Shown here piece after piece: positions 5,343-7,744 of a stretch of DNA of 7,744 bases. How positions within the stretch are numbered: position 1 is the first letter of the stretch; every line of letters starts with the position of its first letter. A program made the position numbers and the translations under genes. The stretch is from JBOGGN01 sp050744165 (GTDB lineage Bacteria > Actinomycetota > Acidimicrobiia > Acidimicrobiales > Palsa-688). The DNA lies in contig JBOGGN010000049.1 in the NCBI GenBank assembly GCA_050744165.1, positions 1-7,744 of the forward strand, read 5' to 3'. The notes beneath the pieces are model-generated. The model saw nothing but the letters and a program-made list of their open reading frames with translations, made no database searches and was not told where the DNA came from.

Positions 5343-6762
5343 ACAGCCGCAGGATGCGGTCCTTGGTCTTGGTGTACGGCGGGTAGGCGAAGAGGGGGTC
5401 GAACCATGTCGCCCGGTCGAGCACCCCTTTGCGGTGGCTGAAGGTGTCGAAGCCGTAGCGGCCATGGTAGGCGCCCATGCCGCTGGCGCCGACGCCGCCG
5501 AAGGGCAGGCCGGTCGTGGCGATCTGGAGCACGGTGCCGTTGATGCACGCTCCGCCCGACGAAGTCCGCTCGATCACCCGCTCCGCGATGGCGCGCCGCC
5601 GGCTGAAGACATACAACGCCAACGGCTTGGGGTGGGCGTTGACCTGTTCGATGGCCGTTTCGACATCTGGCACCGCGATCACCGGCAGGATCGGACCGAA
5701 GATTTCGTCGGCCATCATCGGTTCCTCCCAGGAGGCGTCGCGCACGATGGTGGGAGCCAGGTACCGATCGGCGGCGGCCGAGCCTTCGGTCCCGCTACTG
5801 CCGGCTCCGGCGGCGCTCCCCGTGCCGCCCGTGACCAGGCGACCAGGGTCGATGTCGGCCAAAAGGCCGGTCAGGCGTGTCAGGTGGCGGTTGTTGATAA
5901 TACGGGCGTAGTCACGGCTGTGGCGGGCATCGGCGCCGTAGAAGGCCTCGACGGTGGTCGCCAGCTTCGCCAACAGTGGTTCCTCGACTTCACGGTGGAC
6001 CAGCACGTAGTCGGGCGCCAGGCACGTCTGCCCGGCATTGACGAACTTGCCCCAGACGATCCGCCGAGCGGCGGCGTCCAGGTCGACGTCCCGGTCCACG
6101 ATGACGGGGCACTTGCCGCCCAGTTCCAGGGTGACGGGCGTCAGGTGCTTGGCCGCGGCCTCCATCACGATCCTGCCCACGCGCCCATTTCCGGTGTAGA
6201 AGATGTGGTCCCACCGCTCCGCCAGCAGGCTGGTGGTCTCCTCCGGGCCGCCTTCGACGATGGCGACCGCACGCTCGTCCAGGTAGCGGGGCACCAACTC
6301 CGCCATGAGGCTGGAGGTCGCAGGCGCCATCTCTGAGGGCTTGCCGACCACCGCGTTGCCCGCGGCCAACGCCGAGGCCATCGGGAGGATCAGGAGGTGG
6401 ATGGGGTAGTTCCACGGTGCGATGACCAGCACCAGGCCGAGCGGCTCAGGGACGACCCGCGCCCGGCCGAGCCCCAGACGAACCGGGACCGGCACCGGCC
6501 GGGCTTCGGCCCAGCGCCCCAAATGGCGCAGCATGGCGCGCAACTCGGCGTTGATGGCGCCGATGTCGGTGGTCCAGCCTTCTGTCGCTGGCTTGCCAAC
6601 GTCGGCGGCGAGAGCCTCCAGCCATCTGCTTTCGTTCTCGACCAGCATCCGCTGCACCTGGTGGATCTGGCTCCGTCGCCAGCTGAGCGGTTTGGTCAAG
6701 CCGCTGTCGTAGCCCTCGCGGAGGTGTTTGACCAGGTCAGCAGGCGTCATCGTCTCGGGCAT
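5332..6762 (-). CDS. Class 3 (ALDH3-family) NAD(P)-dependent aldehyde dehydrogenase
   Basis: This enzyme oxidises aldehydes to carboxylic acids with NAD(P)+. Members of this family take medium/long-chain or aromatic (coniferyl-type) aldehydes. From ATG 6762 it has 476 residues. The order is classic: PWNYP (Asn 118), GNAVVGKPSE, the TGNGRVGRIVMEAAAKHLTPVTLELGGK region with general-base Glu 213, NAGQTC with nucleophile Cys 247, DEIFGPILP, SSGGACIN, and LPFGGVGASGMGAYHGRYGFDTFSH near the end. Counted from the next ATG (6750) these residues become Asn 114, Glu 209 and Cys 243, the numbers I recall for mammalian class 3 enzymes, so 6750 is a strong alternative start. ATG 6795 is also open but would overlap the pdxH start. 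No start has a convincing Shine-Dalgarno. A Gly/Ala/Ser-rich insertion of about 13 residues (encoded around 5770-5829) follows GGTG, where relatives go almost directly to RYxAPT. No C-terminal membrane tail is seen. The substrate is not determinable. It is convergent with helD and divergent from pdxH. Confidence 0.9.
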   Translation of the reverse strand: MPETMTPADLVKHLREGYDSGLTKPLSWRRSQIHQVQRMLVENESRWLEALAADVGKPATEGWTTDIGAINAELRAMLRHLGRWAEARPVPVPVRLGLGRARVVPEPLGLVLVIAPWNYPIHLLILPMASALAAGNAVVGKPSEMAPATSSLMAELVPRYLDERAVAIVEGGPEETTSLLAERWDHIFYTGNGRVGRIVMEAAAKHLTPVTLELGGKCPVIVDRDVDLDAAARRIVWGKFVNAGQTCLAPDYVLVHREVEEPLLAKLATTVEAFYGADARHSRDYARIINNRHLTRLTGLLADIDPGRLVTGGTGSAAGAGSSGTEGSAAADRYLAPTIVRDASWEEPMMADEIFGPILPVIAVPDVETAIEQVNAHPKPLALYVFSRRRAIAERVIERTSSGGACINGTVLQIATTGLPFGGVGASGMGAYHGRYGFDTFSHRKGVLDRATWFDPLFAYPPYTKTKDRILRLLFK

Positions 6763-6780
6763 CGGTACCAGCCATACCAC

Positions 6781-6788
6781 GGATGGGG
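6781..6788 (+). promoter_or_regulatory. Ribosome binding site that decides the pdxH start
   Basis: GGATGGGG ends 5 nt before ATG 6794 and is the best purine-rich element near the pdxH N-terminus. It favours ATG 6794 over the in-frame TTG at 6728, which would reach into the divergent dehydrogenase gene. Confidence 0.5.
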
Positions 6789-6793
6789 CGGAC

Positions 6794-7465
6794 ATGGCGG
6801 CCTGTTGGCACGGGGTGGCGGCCGAGTGGGCGGCCCGCCACCATGGAACGGTGCCTGCCGAGCCGACGCTGGATCCTGCCGATGTCGAGGCCGAGCCCAC
6901 GGTTCAGTTCCAGCGCTGGTTCGCCGAGGCGGTCGCCGCAGGTGTGCCCGAACCAGAGGCCATGTGCCTTGCCTCGGTGGACACCGACGGCTGGCCGGCG
7001 GCTCGCATGGTGCTCATGAAACACGTCGACCACCGCGGATTCGTCTTCTACACCAACTACAAGAGCGACAAGGGCCGTCAGCTGGGGGCCTGCTCTCGCG
7101 CCGCGTTGTTGTGGCGGTGGTTCATCCTCGAGCGCCAGGTCCGAGTTGTCGGGACTTCCGAGCGGGCCACCGAGGCTGAGTCCGACGCCTACTTCGCGTC
7201 CCGTCCGCGAGGTTCCCAGATCGGCGCATGGGCGTCTCCCCAGAGCCGGGTCCTCGCCAATCGGGCGGTGCTTGAGCGGCTCGTCGACGACGTGGTCAGC
7301 CGCTTCGGCGACGGGCCGCTGCCGCGGCCGCCGTGGTGGGGCGGCATCCGGGTGGTGCCCCAGTCGGTCGAGTTCTGGCAGGGTCGGCCAGACCGGCTGC
7401 ACGACCGGGTCCGATACCGCCGGGCTGAGCCGTCTGGGTGGATCATCGAGCGGTTGGCCCCCTAG
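6794..7465 (+). CDS. pdxH: Pyridoxamine/pyridoxine 5'-phosphate oxidase
   Basis: PdxH is a cytosolic FMN enzyme that oxidises pyridoxamine or pyridoxine 5'-phosphate to pyridoxal 5'-phosphate with oxygen, the last step of PLP synthesis or salvage. The 223-residue product matches the family's usual size (218 in E. coli). Visible landmarks are a helical N-terminus with FQRWFAEAVAAGVPEPEAM, then RMVLMK (71-76), GFVFYTNYKSDKG (82-94), LERQVRVVG, SDAYFASRPRGSQIGAWASPQS, PPWWGGIRVVP, EFWQGRPDRLHDR (193-205) and the C-terminal IERLAP. Arg 201 and His 203 correspond to E. coli substrate residues Arg 197 and His 199 with a constant +4 offset, and Arg 71/Lys 76 to its 67/72, so catalytic residues are present. 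ATG 6794 has a Shine-Dalgarno; TTG 6728 would give an unsupported 22-residue extension. It is divergent from the aldehyde dehydrogenase and followed after 19 bp by a rhodanese gene, probably in one operon. A general F420/FMN split-barrel protein is excluded by the full PdxH C-terminal signature. Confidence 0.95.
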   Translation: MAACWHGVAAEWAARHHGTVPAEPTLDPADVEAEPTVQFQRWFAEAVAAGVPEPEAMCLASVDTDGWPAARMVLMKHVDHRGFVFYTNYKSDKGRQLGACSRAALLWRWFILERQVRVVGTSERATEAESDAYFASRPRGSQIGAWASPQSRVLANRAVLERLVDDVVSRFGDGPLPRPPWWGGIRVVPQSVEFWQGRPDRLHDRVRYRRAEPSGWIIERLAP

Positions 7466-7484
7466 AGCGGGTAAAAAGAAGGCC

Positions 7485-7744
7485 ATGGCGACCGAGCCCG
7501 AATCCCTCGAAGTGGACCTCGATACCTTTGCGGACGCCCACGCCGCGGGGGCGGTCGTGCTTGACGTCCGCAACCCAGACGAGTACGAGGGGGGACATGT
7601 CAGTGGCGCGGTGCTCATACCCTTGCCTGAGCTCGGCCAGCGCCAGGCCGAGATCCCAGACGGCGACCAGGTCTATGTGATCTGCGCGGGAGGCGGCCGC
7701 AGCCTCCAGGCCACGAAGGCAATGGTGCACGCTGGGTATAAGGC
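7485..7744 (+). CDS. Rhodanese-like sulfurtransferase domain protein (partial, C-terminus off the right edge)
   Basis: The 86 visible residues are most of a single rhodanese domain, which carries sulfur as a cysteine persulfide. Seen are VVLDVRNPDEYEGGHVSGAVLIP (24-46), the conserved strand and helix entry of the fold, and the active loop CAGGGRS (67-73) with nucleophilic Cys 67, followed by the helix SLQATKAMVHAGYK. The catalytic Cys and the loop Arg 72 are intact, so it should be active. Such stand-alone domains are usually about 95-140 residues. At this point the domain lacks only its last strand and helix, so it could end soon or continue into another domain. ATG 7485 follows AGAAGG (7477-7482) by only 2 nt, a tight but plausible ribosome site. 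The 19-bp gap from pdxH suggests co-transcription. The sulfur acceptor is unknown. Confidence 0.88.
   Translation, partial: MATEPESLEVDLDTFADAHAAGAVVLDVRNPDEYEGGHVSGAVLIPLPELGQRQAEIPDGDQVYVICAGGGRSLQATKAMVHAGYK

Noticed and set aside
5278..6336. A 352-codon plus-strand ORF opposite the aldehyde dehydrogenase
   Set aside because: The minus strand carries intact catalytic Asn, Glu and Cys motifs of ALDH3. The plus translation is an antisense shadow.
6728..6793. N-terminal extension of pdxH from TTG 6728
   Set aside because: The added 22 residues match nothing in the family and overlap the dehydrogenase coding sequence; ATG 6794 has a Shine-Dalgarno and gives a normal length.
6737..7618. A 293-codon minus-strand ORF opposite pdxH and the rhodanese gene
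   Set aside because: It spans two convincingly coding plus-strand genes and shows no domain; it is an antisense shadow.
1..7744. A new defence, toxin-antitoxin or mobile system
   Set aside because: Every substantial ORF belongs to a known housekeeping or envelope family, and there are no transposases, integrases, toxin-like small genes, terminal inverted repeats or spacer arrays.

Overview
This 7.7-kb window is uniformly GC-rich (roughly 70% by eye), densely coding and has the codon bias of a high-GC Actinomycetota chromosome. The class of HelD helicase, the PdxH sequence style and the cell-envelope genes all fit that phylum. An acidimicrobial or similar environmental lineage is plausible, but the sequence alone does not fix the genus. 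I see no RNA genes, mobile elements, CRISPR arrays or phage genes, and no gene-free stretch over 300 bases.

Layout. (1) Positions 1-605, minus strand: the N-terminal two thirds of an ABC-2 type polysaccharide/teichoic-acid export permease, running off the left edge. (2) 606-783: a divergent intergenic region with a 13-bp tandem duplication, a Shine-Dalgarno-like GGAG and a short 19-codon ORF. That ORF looks like the out-of-frame N-terminus (or leader) of the next gene. (3) 784-2823, plus: a multi-pass GT-C fold membrane glycosyltransferase-like protein. (4) 2883-5237, plus: a HelD/HelR-type RNA polymerase recycling ATPase with Gly/Ser-rich insertions, one of them encoded by five exact 9-bp repeats. 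(5) 5237-5293: a strong GC-rich hairpin between convergent genes. (6) 5332-6762, minus: a class 3 (ALDH3-like) aldehyde dehydrogenase. (7) 6794-7465, plus: pyridoxamine 5'-phosphate oxidase (pdxH), divergent from the dehydrogenase across only about 30 bp. (8) 7485 to the right edge, plus: a rhodanese-domain protein, probably co-transcribed with pdxH.

The first two genes suggest envelope glycopolymer synthesis and export. The remaining genes are housekeeping functions: transcription-complex recycling, aldehyde detoxification, PLP cofactor synthesis and sulfur transfer. Nothing here amounts to a new multi-gene system. The points worth a second look are the apparent frameshift or unusual start of the GT-C gene, the repeat-encoded Gly-Ser linker in HelD beside a second expansion in the dehydrogenase, and the structured intergenic elements.
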